The notes: generated by a model from the letters alone, not told the origin. 64,000 nt of DNA from Desulfobacula sp. (GCA_018645325.1 JABGOU010000013.1:21787-85786); one strand, 5' to 3'. Numbered from the stretch's first letter, positions 17,242-27,139 are shown. Numbers and translations are program-made.

Positions 17242-20055
17242 ATGCCATTTATCATTATTTTTATATTCATTTTTGCCTGCCCAATAAATGGATACTCAGA
17301 AAACGGGAATTCTCAGGAAGTTGTTGCTGCTGTTTTACGTGATTGGCAGCCACATTATCTGACCGACTCAAAAACCAGTAAACCTGCTGGATTTGCCATT
17401 GATATGATGAATAAGGTCGCTGAATTAAGTGGCTTTGAAATTCGATATGCCGTTTATAATGATTGGCCTGATGCTGTTGAAGCTGTACAAAAAGGCCAGG
17501 CAGTTTTGTTGCCAAATATGGGAATAACAGCAGAGCGGCAAAAATTATATGATTTCACTATGCCGTATGAAACATTTCGCATCAGTGCCTTTGTCCGACA
17601 AGCAACTTCCAATATAGATAAATTAAGTCAGTTGAATGAGAAAAAGGCAGGCGCTGTTGAGACTAACCAGGGGATGACTCTCCTTAAAAATCAAGGTGTG
17701 TCAAATATTCAAGCCTACAAATCGCCTGAAGAACTTTTTATGGCATTAGTTTCAGGTGGGATTGATGTGGCGGTTTATCCTGAACAGGTATTTCAAGGGC
17801 TTGCCATTCGCATGGGACTTGATAACAAGATTAAAATTATTGGACAACCGCTTCAAGAGATCAAACGGGGTATTGCAATCCGCAAAGGGGAGCCAAAATT
17901 ATTTCAGAGATTAGAGACTGCTGTTCAGCAACTCATGAAATCGCCTGAATATAAGACCATTTATGAAAAATGGCATGGCAAACCAAAATCTTTCTGGAAC
18001 GTTAAAAGGGTTATCCTTTTGATGGGTGCCCTTTTCGGCCTGATCACTGCTATCTTGCTGTTATGGAGATATGTTTCTATTATAAAACTGAATAAGGCTT
18101 TAGATAAAACAGTCACTAAACTTAAAGAGACCCAGGAATATTTAAACGAATCTATCTTACGTCAAAAAGAAGCTGTCAAGGCCTCGAATGTTGGTTTATG
18201 GGACTGGGACCTCATTACCAATAAAGTCATCTTTTCAATCGAATGGAAAAAGCAAATTGGGTACAAAGACCATGAAATTGACAATGACTTTAAGGAATGG
18301 GAAAATCGTGTGCACCCCGATGATCTGGTGCCGACACTCGAAAAGGTAAAATATAGCATCGCCAATGCCCAGCAGAATCATCAATCAGAATTCCGGTTTC
18401 TGCACAAGGACGGCTCCTATCGATGGATTCTGACTCAAGGGTCCGTCATTCAGGATACCTCTGGCCGCTCGATAAGAATGCTGGGCTCCCACATTGACAT
18501 CACTGAGCGCAAACAAGATGAAAAACGACTCGATAATGCTATTAAATATATTCAAACGATATTAGACAACGCACCAGTAGGTATTGCCACTTTAAGGGCA
18601 GATGGTGAAATTGTAACAACAAACATTTCATTGGCAAAAATTATTGGAGGCCCCATAGAAGGAATTGTAGGCCGAAACATTCATGAAATTGAGTCATGGA
18701 GAACCTCGGGTATGTTGGCGGCTGCCGAAGATGTACTCAGCAGTGGCCTCGAAAAGAACCTCGACTTTCATTATATTTCCAGTTTCGACAAGGAATGCTG
18801 GGTGTCCAGCCTTTTTATCCCCTTTACACATGAGAATGAACAGCAATTGTTATTAATGATGACTGACATTTCTAAATCCAAGCGTGCCGAGGGAAAAAAC
18901 AAGAAGTTACAGGAACAGTTGCAGCAAGCCCAGAAGATGGAATCAGTAGGTCGCCTGGCAGGCGGGGTGGCGCATGATTATAATAATGCCCTCACTTCGA
19001 TCATGGGATTCACTGAACTTGCCATGATGGATGCAGATCCCAAAGGGCCATTGCATGCTGATCTTTCTCAGGTTCTCAAGTCTGCTAAACGCGCTAAGGA
19101 TATTACCCGGCAACTTTTGGCCTTTGCCAGGAAACAGACAATTGCCCCGGTTGTTCTTGATCTGAACGAAACAGTGGAAAGTATGTTCAAAATGCTCCGT
19201 CGTCTCATTGGTGAGGACATTGACCTTGTGTGGATGCCAGGCAAGGTCCTGGGGAATGTCAAGATGGACCCCTCCCAGATCGACCAGATTCTGGCCAACC
19301 TGTGTGTCAATGCCAGAGATGCCATTGAAGGAGTTGGCAAGATCACCATTGAAACGGGCAAGATCACATTTGATGAGGCCTATTGTGCCGATCATACCGG
19401 TTTTATCCCAGGTGAATTTGTTTTATTAGCTGTAAGCGACAACGGTTGCGGTATGGACAAAGAAATACTGAACAATATTTTTGAACCGTTTTTCACCACA
19501 AAACCTGTAGATAAAGGAACAGGTCTGGGACTTTCCACAGTCTTTGGCATTGTCAAGCAGAACAACGGGTTTATAAATGTCTACAGCGAACCGGGCAAAG
19601 GAACAAGTGTAAAAATATACTTGCCTTTGTACGAGGACGAAGCGGTCGAGATCCAGAGGGGAAGCACGGGGAAAATACCCCAGGGTCAAGGTGAAACCAT
19701 CCTGCTGGTTGAGGATGATCTTTCCATCCTGAAACTTGCTCAAAAAATCCTCGAAAGACTGAATTACACCGTTTTGATTGCTGGCACACCAAAAGAGGGC
19801 ATAAAACTGGCACAAGACCATACAGGTGAAATTTACCTGCTTGTAACGGATGTGATTATGCCTGAAATGAATGGGCTTGAACTGTCAAAACAATTGAAAC
19901 AATTTTATCCAGACCTGAAATGTATCTTCATGTCCGGGTACACTGCCAATGCCATAGCTCATCATGGCGTTCTGGATGAAGGGGTACACTTTGTTCAGAA
20001 ACCGTTCGCCAAAAAAGACCTGGCATCAATAGTCAGAAAAGTGCTGGATCAATAG
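17242..20055 (+). CDS. Hybrid histidine kinase with periplasmic SBP_bac_3 sensor, two PAS, HisKA, HATPase and REC
   Basis: This is a 937-residue inner-membrane sensor kinase of the BvgS/EvgS-like type. A hydrophobic N-terminal signal (FIIIFIFIFACP) is followed by one solute-binding family 3 domain (about residues 28-248; QEVVAAVLRDWQPHYLTD), which probably senses an amino acid or similar ligand in the periplasm. A transmembrane helix lies near 255-275. Two PAS domains follow (about 310-550), then HisKA (His578, GGVAHDYNNALTS), HATPase with N-box NLCVNARDA, and a receiver (VTDVIMPEMNG). The start is unsure. GGAGGG at 17213-17218 is too far from ATG 17242, and the frame is open upstream with basic residues that would improve the signal peptide, but no normal start codon is seen. 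The stop is TAG. Confidence 0.87.
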   Translation: MPFIIIFIFIFACPINGYSENGNSQEVVAAVLRDWQPHYLTDSKTSKPAGFAIDMMNKVAELSGFEIRYAVYNDWPDAVEAVQKGQAVLLPNMGITAERQKLYDFTMPYETFRISAFVRQATSNIDKLSQLNEKKAGAVETNQGMTLLKNQGVSNIQAYKSPEELFMALVSGGIDVAVYPEQVFQGLAIRMGLDNKIKIIGQPLQEIKRGIAIRKGEPKLFQRLETAVQQLMKSPEYKTIYEKWHGKPKSFWNVKRVILLMGALFGLITAILLLWRYVSIIKLNKALDKTVTKLKETQEYLNESILRQKEAVKASNVGLWDWDLITNKVIFSIEWKKQIGYKDHEIDNDFKEWENRVHPDDLVPTLEKVKYSIANAQQNHQSEFRFLHKDGSYRWILTQGSVIQDTSGRSIRMLGSHIDITERKQDEKRLDNAIKYIQTILDNAPVGIATLRADGEIVTTNISLAKIIGGPIEGIVGRNIHEIESWRTSGMLAAAEDVLSSGLEKNLDFHYISSFDKECWVSSLFIPFTHENEQQLLLMMTDISKSKRAEGKNKKLQEQLQQAQKMESVGRLAGGVAHDYNNALTSIMGFTELAMMDADPKGPLHADLSQVLKSAKRAKDITRQLLAFARKQTIAPVVLDLNETVESMFKMLRRLIGEDIDLVWMPGKVLGNVKMDPSQIDQILANLCVNARDAIEGVGKITIETGKITFDEAYCADHTGFIPGEFVLLAVSDNGCGMDKEILNNIFEPFFTTKPVDKGTGLGLSTVFGIVKQNNGFINVYSEPGKGTSVKIYLPLYEDEAVEIQRGSTGKIPQGQGETILLVEDDLSILKLAQKILERLNYTVLIAGTPKEGIKLAQDHTGEIYLLVTDVIMPEMNGLELSKQLKQFYPDLKCIFMSGYTANAIAHHGVLDEGVHFVQKPFAKKDLASIVRKVLDQ

Positions 20056-20229
20056 AAAAAGTTGCTTAAAACCTGGCTCTATGATTGTTTGTTCCAAAGA
20101 TGAAGATCTTCTGGCAATATTCGTTAGGGATAATTAACCTTGATTTTAATGATGCTATAGATATTTGATCAATTATTATTTATGGTAGAATAAATAATAA
20201 AAGAAATCCATGGATGTCATCAAAAAAAA

Positions 20230-20676
20230 ATGAAAAAAGAAATTAAAAATCCTTTTCCCGATGGCAATTGTTTCTTTTGTGGAATCAATAATAAATTTGG
20301 TTTGAAACTTAAGTTTTATTGGGATGGAGAAAATAAAGAAGCCTCTACTGAATATCTGCCTGCCAACCACTTTACCGGCCAGGGGAATATACTTCATGGA
20401 GCGATTCAAATGGGTCTTCTTGATGAAATCATGGGATGGACCAGCTATGCATTTACTGAAAAAATGGCTGTTACATCTGATATCAATGTCAAATTTTTAA
20501 AGCCAACATATATTAATGGAGAAAAAATAAGCATTACATGCCAGGTGATTTCAAAAGAAGGTCCGAAGATAAAAATGCATGCAAAGCTTTTCAATATTAA
20601 AGGTGCTGTCTGCACAACTGCGGAAGGAAGTTACCATCTTCTATCATCAGAAAAATATAGAGATAGTATTCAATGA
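20230..20676 (+). CDS. PaaI/YbgC-type hotdog thioesterase
   Basis: This is a predicted acyl-CoA thioesterase of about 148 residues. The hotdog core shows the PaaI pattern HGAIQMGLLDEIMGW, with the Asp/Glu expected for catalysis, followed by DINVKFLKPTYINGEKISI. A leading CFFCG motif sits near residue 15. It overlaps the next gene by 4 bases (ATGA), so the two are translated together. The substrate is unknown, and the nearby acyl-CoA dehydrogenase operon is on the other strand and not obviously linked. Confidence 0.8.
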   Translation: MKKEIKNPFPDGNCFFCGINNKFGLKLKFYWDGENKEASTEYLPANHFTGQGNILHGAIQMGLLDEIMGWTSYAFTEKMAVTSDINVKFLKPTYINGEKISITCQVISKEGPKIKMHAKLFNIKGAVCTTAEGSYHLLSSEKYRDSIQ

Positions 20677-21134
20677 TAAAGATAGTACCTTTTGAAAACA
20701 TACATGCCACAGCATTCAAACAATTGAATATAGAATGGCTTGAGGCTTACGAACTTTTTGAGCCTACTGATTTAAAATATCTTGACAATCCACAGTTGAA
20801 TATCCTTGAACAAGGCGGCAGGATTTTAATGGCCATAACCGATAATGCTGTTATCGGCACTTGCGCAATTATAATAGAAACAAGTGATACTGCTGAACTT
20901 GCAAAACTGGCTGTTTCTCCCTATGCCCAGGGAAAAGGAGTTGGTCGTATGCTGGTCATGGAGTCCTTAAAAGAGGCCAGTAAAATGGGATTTAAAAAAA
21001 TAATCCTTGTTTCAAATAAAAAATTGAATAGGGCTATCCAGTTGTATGAGTCCTTCGGGTTCAAACATATGCCAATCCCCCAAAATGCAATATACAAAAC
21101 AGCTAATATTTATATGGAATTGCAAATCAATTAA
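20673..21134 (+). CDS. GNAT-family N-acetyltransferase
   Basis: This is a predicted acetyl-CoA-dependent acyltransferase of 153 residues. The GNAT motif A is clear: AELAKLAVSPYAQGKGVGRMLV (Q-G-x-G-x-G/A acetyl-CoA pyrophosphate loop), followed by the motif B region NRAIQLYESFGFKHM. It is translationally coupled to the upstream thioesterase. The acceptor substrate cannot be inferred. Confidence 0.82.
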   Translation: MIKIVPFENIHATAFKQLNIEWLEAYELFEPTDLKYLDNPQLNILEQGGRILMAITDNAVIGTCAIIIETSDTAELAKLAVSPYAQGKGVGRMLVMESLKEASKMGFKKIILVSNKKLNRAIQLYESFGFKHMPIPQNAIYKTANIYMELQIN

Positions 21135-21599
21135 AAATTTTTCAAGAAAACCGCCTCATTATTAATTATTTCCAAACCCATCCTTTCTTCGTCAAGTTTA
21201 TTGACTCTTCTTTGAAATGATCACTTCACAACAATTTTTTTATAAATAAATGAGACCATATTGAAAAGCAATTAACAATTAATGAAATGATTGTCTATAA
21301 TTGTTTAAAAGAGGTAATTATCTTAAATTATGGCTCAGTATCCACATTGGCCCTTCCATTCCTGCCTGTTTTAATAGCATTGTTAGTAATCAATGATACT
21401 TGCATGGGTTGGGTATCCAGGATACAAAAATTTTCCAAGTTACCTTGTTTTGTTCAAAGATTTTTTATTAAACTTAATTGAGCTGAACAAAATAAAGACA
21501 AGCTTGCGTTAAGGTCATAATCGTTGACTTATCTCCGGTTAAAAGATATTGAAAGTTTTATTATTTAAGTAAAAACGCCATATAATTAGAGGATTTGCC
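21135..21599. other. Non-coding stretch
   Basis: The 465 bases are AT-rich. A 64-codon frame at 21287-21481 has no ribosome site or family features and is not called. No RNA gene or clear repeat is seen. Confidence 0.4.
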
Positions 21600-22178
21600 A
21601 TGAATACTTATATTCCCTCAAGAGAAGATGCATACATATTATTAAAAAAATATAATAAAAAAGAAGGACTCATACGTCATGCCCTTTCAGTTGAATCAGT
21701 CATGGCCCATTTTGCACGACACTTTAATGAAGATGAGGAAAAATGGCGGGTCATAGGTCTGGTGCATGACCTTGATTATGAAATGTATCCTCAAGAACAT
21801 TGCCATAAATGCATTGAATTGTTCAAAGAATACAATTGGCCTGAAGACTATATTCGTGCGGTCGTAAGCCATGGATGGGGAATTTGTACGGATGTAAAAC
21901 CTGAAACCAATCTTGAGAAAACGCTTTATGCCATTGATGAACTAACCGGTCTTGTGGCAAGTTCAGCTCTTGTCAGACCCTCTAAAAGTATTCTTGATAT
22001 CAAGGCAAAATCAGTAAAAAAGAAATTTAAGGACAAGCGGTTTGCCGCAGCCGTTGACCGGCAGGTAATCCTGAATGGTGCCAAATTCTTAGATATGGAT
22101 CTTTCCGAACTCATCACTCAGGTCATATTGGGAATGAGACCTGTAGCAGAAAAAATAGGATTAAAAGGAAATTTATAA
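21600..22178 (+). CDS. HD-domain hydrolase-like protein
   Basis: This is a 192-residue protein with an HD-type metal-dependent phosphohydrolase core: HALSVESVMAHFARHF supplies the first His, VIGLVHDLDYEM the HD pair, and AVVSHGWGI a later His. Small HD proteins of this type are common in Desulfobacterota and clostridia, often annotated HDIG hydrolase. The substrate (nucleotide or cyclic nucleotide) is unknown. The gene stands alone and ends at a strong terminator. Confidence 0.78.
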   Translation: MNTYIPSREDAYILLKKYNKKEGLIRHALSVESVMAHFARHFNEDEEKWRVIGLVHDLDYEMYPQEHCHKCIELFKEYNWPEDYIRAVVSHGWGICTDVKPETNLEKTLYAIDELTGLVASSALVRPSKSILDIKAKSVKKKFKDKRFAAAVDRQVILNGAKFLDMDLSELITQVILGMRPVAEKIGLKGNL

Positions 22179-22180
22179 TT

Positions 22181-22222
22181 CCCCCGCCATTGGGATATCC
22201 AAATGGCAGGGGAGACTTTTTT
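22181..22222 (+). terminator. Intrinsic terminator after the HD-domain gene
   Basis: CCCCCGCCATT (22181-22191) pairs with AATGGCAGGGG (22202-22212) with one mismatch, around a GGATATCC core, and is followed by ACTTTTTT. It sits between convergent genes; the T-run favours termination of the plus-strand gene. Confidence 0.8.
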
Positions 22223-22237
22223 GCTATTTTGCCCGGT

Positions 22238-24049
22238 TTAGTCAAAAGAAGCTTCATCCATGGTCAAGGCGGCATCTGAAAGGGCCTGGACAGAAGCCAT
22301 TCTTCCCATGGTTACTGGCAACACAGCCTCCATATAGAACCTTGCACAGGTCACAATCCCTTTATAAAAGGCCTGATTTTTTTGACCGGTATTTTTTTTA
22401 AGGGCATTTACAGCTGTAAGTGCCCGCCACAAATGCATCCATCCCATAACCACGTCCCCGGTTGCTTCCAGAAAAGGATGGGCATGGGCAAATGCTGAGG
22501 TATATTTTTCAGACATGGCAGCACCCCCTATACTCAGAGCGGTTATACCAAGGGCTTCAACCGCTTTGGCAAGGGAATCCGACATAAATTCCAATGATTC
22601 TATTTTTTTTGCATCTTTAATAGTCTTGCCCATTTCATTTAGAAGGCCTTTAAATACCAGACCCTTTTTCATGCCCAGCTTGCGTACCAGAAAATCCATG
22701 GCCTGGATACCATCCGTTCCCTCATAGATGGAGGCTATTTTCACATCCCTGACCAATTGCTCCACTGGAAATTCCTTTGTATATCCATATCCGCCAAACA
22801 CCTGCACGGCCTGGACACAAACCTCAAACCCCCGCTCGGCACAACAGGACTTGATCACGGGGGTCAAAAGTTCGATCATATCTCCTGCCAGCTCCCTTTG
22901 GGTTTCATCAAAAGCATTTTCTTTCTTGTCAAAGCACAGAGACACATAATAAACAAGGCTTCTCATCCCGTCCACATGGGCCTTCATCCAGGTGAGCATC
23001 CTTCTTACATCCGGGTGGCGTATAATTGGGATGGATTCAGCCTCTGGATTCCTGCTTTCTGCCAGGTCTTTGCCCTGGACCCTGTGTCGAGCATAATCAA
23101 GAGCATATAGATAGGCAAGTGATGCTGTGGTGCTGCCCTGGAAACCAACGCTGAGCCTTGCCTCATTCATCATGTGGAACATGATTTCAAGGCCTTTGTT
23201 TTCTTCACCCAGAAGAAATCCCCGGCATTCTCCCTTTGAACCCAGAGCCATTGCGCAGGTGGCAGATCCATGGAATCCCATTTTTTCTTCAATTCCCACA
23301 CACTGAATATCATTATGTTTTCCAAGGGTTTTGTCTTTATTGACCCAGATTTTCGGGACAATGAAAATAGAGATCCCCCGGCTGCCTTTGGGAGCGCCTT
23401 CAATTCGTGCCAGGACCGGGTGAATGATATTATCAGCCAGGTCATGTTCACCAGCAGTGATAAAAATTTTATTTCCAATAATGGAATACGTATTGTCATC
23501 ATTTTTCCGGGCCGTTGTTGTGATGGCACCAACTTCCGTTCCTGCCTCAGACTCGGTCAGGAGCATGGTACCGGACCATCTGGATGTATACAGATTTTCA
23601 ACGAACATTTTTTTTAACGTGTCCGTTCCAAAGAGTTCAATCATTTTCCCCGTGCCATGGCCCATATTGATATACCCGCTCAAGGAATAATTAGCGCCCA
23701 CAATATAATCCAGGATGGCAATACTGATCAGAAAAGGTAAACCCTGGCCTCCCCACTCGGGATCTTCCATGGTAGATGTCAGGTCTGATTCCCGCAGCAC
23801 CTTTCTGGCCCTGTGAAAGGAATCAGGCACCATTACTTTTCCATTTTCAAACCTCACCCCCTGTTTGTCTCCATCTCTCAGGGTGGGTAAAATTTCTTTG
23901 ATCGCCACTTTCCGGGCTTCGGAAATAATCATGCCAAAAATTTTTTTTGAAAACCCTTTATATTTTTTATAGGTCAATAATTCTTCAGCATTGAATTGTT
24001 CATAAAGAATGAATTCTATTTCTTTTTGATCCGCAATAAGTTGAGCCAT
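22238..24049 (-). CDS. Acyl-CoA dehydrogenase, long DmdC/AcdA-like form with extra C-terminal domain
   Basis: This is a 603-residue FAD enzyme oxidising an acyl-CoA to enoyl-CoA and passing electrons to ETF. The family signatures are visible: LTESEAGTEVGAITTTA (substrate/FAD loop), VQVFGGYGYTKEFPVEQLVRDVKI and IYEGTDGIQAMDFL. YEGT carries the Glu that acts as base in the 3-methylmercaptopropionyl-CoA dehydrogenase (DmdC) group. The C-terminal 130 residues are the additional helical domain of this long subfamily. It is the last gene of a minus-strand operon with an APH-type kinase, TetR regulator, second dehydrogenase and EtfAB. The acyl chain specificity is unknown; a DMSP-related substrate is only one possibility. 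Confidence 0.85.
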   Translation of the reverse strand: MAQLIADQKEIEFILYEQFNAEELLTYKKYKGFSKKIFGMIISEARKVAIKEILPTLRDGDKQGVRFENGKVMVPDSFHRARKVLRESDLTSTMEDPEWGGQGLPFLISIAILDYIVGANYSLSGYINMGHGTGKMIELFGTDTLKKMFVENLYTSRWSGTMLLTESEAGTEVGAITTTARKNDDNTYSIIGNKIFITAGEHDLADNIIHPVLARIEGAPKGSRGISIFIVPKIWVNKDKTLGKHNDIQCVGIEEKMGFHGSATCAMALGSKGECRGFLLGEENKGLEIMFHMMNEARLSVGFQGSTTASLAYLYALDYARHRVQGKDLAESRNPEAESIPIIRHPDVRRMLTWMKAHVDGMRSLVYYVSLCFDKKENAFDETQRELAGDMIELLTPVIKSCCAERGFEVCVQAVQVFGGYGYTKEFPVEQLVRDVKIASIYEGTDGIQAMDFLVRKLGMKKGLVFKGLLNEMGKTIKDAKKIESLEFMSDSLAKAVEALGITALSIGGAAMSEKYTSAFAHAHPFLEATGDVVMGWMHLWRALTAVNALKKNTGQKNQAFYKGIVTCARFYMEAVLPVTMGRMASVQALSDAALTMDEASFD

Positions 24050-24089
24050 GTTCTTTCCTTTCTTAAGCTTAAAATATCCATTAAAAAAA

Positions 24090-25157
24090 TCACAAATCAG
24101 ATGATTCTATTAGCTTGAGAGCTGTTTTTTCAAGGTTTATAACCGCAAAAATCAACAGGGCAAACCGCTTGTTATTCGTTATCTTGTGAAAAAAGCGGTA
24201 ATAAATCTGCTGGGCAATTACCGCCAGCCGGAACAGACCAAAACAATAATAAAAATCAAAATGCCTCGTACTCCTGCCAGTTTGTTTTTCATATTGATCC
24301 AGTATTTCCTGCCGTGTCAGAGCACCTTCCATATGGGTGGGCATGGTTCGCATCACCTGCATGTGTTCAGGATCATTTTTTTCCACCCAATAAGCAAGTG
24401 AGTTGCCCAGGTCCATCAAAGGATCACCACAAGTGGTCATTTCCCAGTCAAGGACACCAATAATTTTTCCAGGGTCGGCAGGGTCCAGAACCACATTATC
24501 AAACTTATAATCATTGTGTACAATGCAAGGGTGATCCGTATCCTTTGGCTTTTTGTCCCCAAGCCAGTCCATGATGGGTTCAAAATCCGGTGCATCATCT
24601 GTTTTTGCCCTGCGATACCGGGCTGCCCACCCTTCCACCTGTCGTTGAACATACCCTTCAGGTTTTCCAATAAAATCCAGACCTGCTTTTTTTATATCAA
24701 TGGCATGGAGATCTGCCAGAAGATTTGTGAGCGCCCTGCAAAGGTTTTCTGCCTGGTCCCTTGAAAAACAAAGACCTTTGGGCATGTCTTTTCGAAGGAT
24801 GATACCGGATAATTTTTCCATGACAAAAAAAGGGGCTCCGATAATTGATGTATCGTCAGTATATGCCAGGGGCTCCGGGCAGTAAGGAAATACGGGGTAC
24901 AATGCTTTAAGCACACGGTATTCGCGTCCCATGTCGTGCCCTGCCTTTACCATGGCACCAATGGGGGGTCGTCTCAGCACCATCTTTTTACCCCCTATAT
25001 CAATTAAATAGGTCAGGTTGGAAAATCCTCCTGGAAACTGGGTTATGACAATATTACCTTTAAGACCATTTATATTCTCATGCAAAAATGTTTTTACCCT
25101 GCCAGGGTCAATTTCCTCTCCAGGTCTGATAGTTCCTGCTTTGTCTGTTACCTGCAT
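24090..25157 (-). CDS. APH-fold phosphotransferase, ACAD10/11 N-domain / LvaA-like
   Basis: This is a 355-residue kinase of the aminoglycoside phosphotransferase fold. The catalytic Brenner loop is HNDYKFDNVVLD and the Mg-binding motif GVLDWEMTTCGDP. The N-terminal lobe has GGFSNLTYLI and a Lys in MVLRRPP. This subfamily is not antibiotic-related: it matches the kinase half of ACAD10/ACAD11 and bacterial LvaA, which phosphorylate the hydroxyl of 4-hydroxyacyl-CoAs so a dehydrogenase-like partner can eliminate phosphate. It lies between two acyl-CoA dehydrogenase genes, which supports that reading. The actual substrate is inference. Confidence 0.82.
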   Translation of the reverse strand: MQVTDKAGTIRPGEEIDPGRVKTFLHENINGLKGNIVITQFPGGFSNLTYLIDIGGKKMVLRRPPIGAMVKAGHDMGREYRVLKALYPVFPYCPEPLAYTDDTSIIGAPFFVMEKLSGIILRKDMPKGLCFSRDQAENLCRALTNLLADLHAIDIKKAGLDFIGKPEGYVQRQVEGWAARYRRAKTDDAPDFEPIMDWLGDKKPKDTDHPCIVHNDYKFDNVVLDPADPGKIIGVLDWEMTTCGDPLMDLGNSLAYWVEKNDPEHMQVMRTMPTHMEGALTRQEILDQYEKQTGRSTRHFDFYYCFGLFRLAVIAQQIYYRFFHKITNNKRFALLIFAVINLEKTALKLIESSDL

Positions 25158-25212
25158 GACTTCTTCCTCTTATGTTGGCCTGCATGTGTTGATGGCATAA
25201 TCATCCTTTGCT

Positions 25213-25899
25213 TCAGGCGCAGCCTTCCTGTCCCGGAGCCAGGCAGAAGGCTTCCACAAGCCCCATCAAATGACCGGCAAACTGATCTACTGATATGTTT
25301 AATTTTTTGTATTTCCACCGTTTTAAATACCATTCCTGCTGCATGGCCTTGATCATACTGGCTGTCAATTCATGGTTTCCGGGTTTGAAAACGCCTTGCT
25401 TTTCTCCCTCCACAAGAATATTTGTAAGGATTTTCTGGGTATGATCTTCCATGGATTTGACCGCCTTAATATTCCGGGCTTCCATAAAGGTAAAATAAAA
25501 CCAGGGCCGGAATAATTCAGATAGAAAAACATGGGCTTTGATCACAGCCTTTAACCTTTCCCAGGGATTATTATGACTTTTTAAAACCTTTTCAAGATCT
25601 TTTTTTATAATAGACCATCCCTGGATCTGTATAATATCCTGAAGATCTTCTTTTCCTTTGAAATAGGCATACAAAGACCCCAGACTCATACCGGTTTTCT
25701 GGCTTAAAGCACGCATACTCATGGCTTGAAAGCCCTTTTTATAGGAAATATTGAAAACAGCATTAAAGATTTTTTCCAAATTGTTTACAGCGGTTTTTTC
25801 TTTTTTAATCAGAATTATTCCTTTATTGTTACGATACACCTCCCGTGAAATATCCCTGTTTGAAACTTCATATATTTTTTTAAACTCTTTGTAATCCAT
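25213..25899 (-). CDS. TetR-family transcriptional regulator
   Basis: This is a 228-residue regulator. The N-terminal helix-turn-helix is standard: AMSMRALSQKTGMSLGSLYAYFKGKEDL (about residues 58-85), after a longer than usual 40-residue lead. The C-terminal ligand domain is helical and not assignable. It sits within the acyl-CoA dehydrogenase/ETF operon and probably controls it in response to an acyl-CoA or free acid. The palindrome at 29021-29032 before etfB is a candidate site. Confidence 0.82.
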   Translation of the reverse strand: MDYKEFKKIYEVSNRDISREVYRNNKGIILIKKEKTAVNNLEKIFNAVFNISYKKGFQAMSMRALSQKTGMSLGSLYAYFKGKEDLQDIIQIQGWSIIKKDLEKVLKSHNNPWERLKAVIKAHVFLSELFRPWFYFTFMEARNIKAVKSMEDHTQKILTNILVEGEKQGVFKPGNHELTASMIKAMQQEWYLKRWKYKKLNISVDQFAGHLMGLVEAFCLAPGQEGCA

Positions 25900-25925
25900 C
25901 TATATTTCCTCAAAAATCATTGTAA

Positions 25926-27128
25926 TCATTTTACTTTCCCATATGTTTTTAAAATCCGTTTTGCCAGAGAAATTTTATGGACCTCGTCTGCACCATCATA
26001 AATCCGGGCTGCCCGTTCATGACGATAAAAATAGGCAAGGATGGTATCATCGGTCATTCCAAGGCCTCCATGGGCCTGAAGCGCCCGGTCCACAATTTTA
26101 TTCATGGTGTTGGCAACCACAAACTTGATCATGGAAATGGAATCCCTGGCCCGGGAGGCACCCATGGTATCAATCTGCCAGGCAGAATTAAGGGTCAAAA
26201 GCCTTGCTGCCTGCATCTCGGCTGCAGATTCTGCAATCCAGTTTTGAATAGTCTGTGTATTACCAAGAGTTTTCCCTGAAGGAGAAATCACCCTTTCCCC
26301 GGCCCTTTTACAAAGAAGATCAAAGGCCCGCCTGCAGATGCCCAGCCATCGCATACAATGATGAATCCTCCCTGGTCCCAGCCGGTCCTGAGCAATAATA
26401 AAGCCCTGGCCTTCAGGTCCCAGCAGATTTTTTTGTGGCACCCGGCAGGACTCAAACAAGATTTCACCATGGCTTGAGTAATCACTGCCTGCATGGCCCA
26501 TAACAGGAATATTCCTCACATGGTTAAACCCTTTTGCAGCTGTTGGGACGATAATCATGCTGGCCTTAAGATAATTGGATGCCTCAGGATTGGTGACGGC
26601 CATGACAATGGCAAAATCTGCCCCATCCGCTGCCGTGGTATACCATTTATGACCATTGATGACGTATTCGTCTCCATCCTTTACGGCAGTGGTTTCCAGC
26701 ATGACTGGATTGGATCCCGGCATGTCCACCTCCGTCATGGCAAAACAGGACCGGATGTCTCCTTTTACCAAAGGATTAAGATAACGTTGTTTTTGTTCGC
26801 AAGTTCCATGGAGATGCAGGATTTCAACATTGCCAGCATCCGGGGCCTGGCACCAGAATACATAATGACCCAGGGGAGAACGTCCCAGAGCCTCGGATAC
26901 AAGACCGTGCTCAAGAAGTGAAAGTCCCATTCCCCCGCACTCAACCGGAAAATTGGGGGCCCAGAGTTCCATTTTTTTTACCAGGTCCTGTTTTTTTTTG
27001 AGTACTGGCAAAAGGTCTTTAAAATCCTTTACCAGAAATTGGGGTTCAAGAGGTATGAGTTCTTTTTCCACAAATTCATTGATCATATCCACAATGATCT
27101 GAATCTTATCTGAAATCTTAAAATCCAC
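25926..27128 (-). CDS. Acyl-CoA dehydrogenase, ACAD11/LvaC-like
   Basis: This is a 400-residue FAD-dependent dehydrogenase. Signatures are CFAMTEVDMPGSNPVML (FAD and substrate loop), WYTTAADGADFAIVMAV, and the C-terminal QAHGGLGMTDDTILAYFYRH and YDGADEVHKISLAKRIL. The last segment, GADEVH in place of an EGTxxIQ stretch, is the pattern of ACAD10/11-type proteins. Together with the APH-fold kinase two genes away, it suggests a 4-phosphoacyl-CoA eliminating enzyme rather than a normal beta-oxidation dehydrogenase. The start is GTG 27128, supported by AAGGAG seven bases upstream. It follows etfA by 11 bases. Confidence 0.85.
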   Translation of the reverse strand: MDFKISDKIQIIVDMINEFVEKELIPLEPQFLVKDFKDLLPVLKKKQDLVKKMELWAPNFPVECGGMGLSLLEHGLVSEALGRSPLGHYVFWCQAPDAGNVEILHLHGTCEQKQRYLNPLVKGDIRSCFAMTEVDMPGSNPVMLETTAVKDGDEYVINGHKWYTTAADGADFAIVMAVTNPEASNYLKASMIIVPTAAKGFNHVRNIPVMGHAGSDYSSHGEILFESCRVPQKNLLGPEGQGFIIAQDRLGPGRIHHCMRWLGICRRAFDLLCKRAGERVISPSGKTLGNTQTIQNWIAESAAEMQAARLLTLNSAWQIDTMGASRARDSISMIKFVVANTMNKIVDRALQAHGGLGMTDDTILAYFYRHERAARIYDGADEVHKISLAKRILKTYGKVK

Positions 27129-27139
27129 TAGTATCTCCT

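Noticed and set aside
21287-21481. 64-codon open frame in the gap before the HD-domain gene
   Set aside because: No ribosome site and no similarity that I can recognise.
24090-25157. Aminoglycoside resistance phosphotransferase
   Set aside because: The fold is shared, but the sequence pattern and the acyl-CoA dehydrogenase/ETF neighbours match the ACAD10/11 and LvaA type instead of resistance enzymes.
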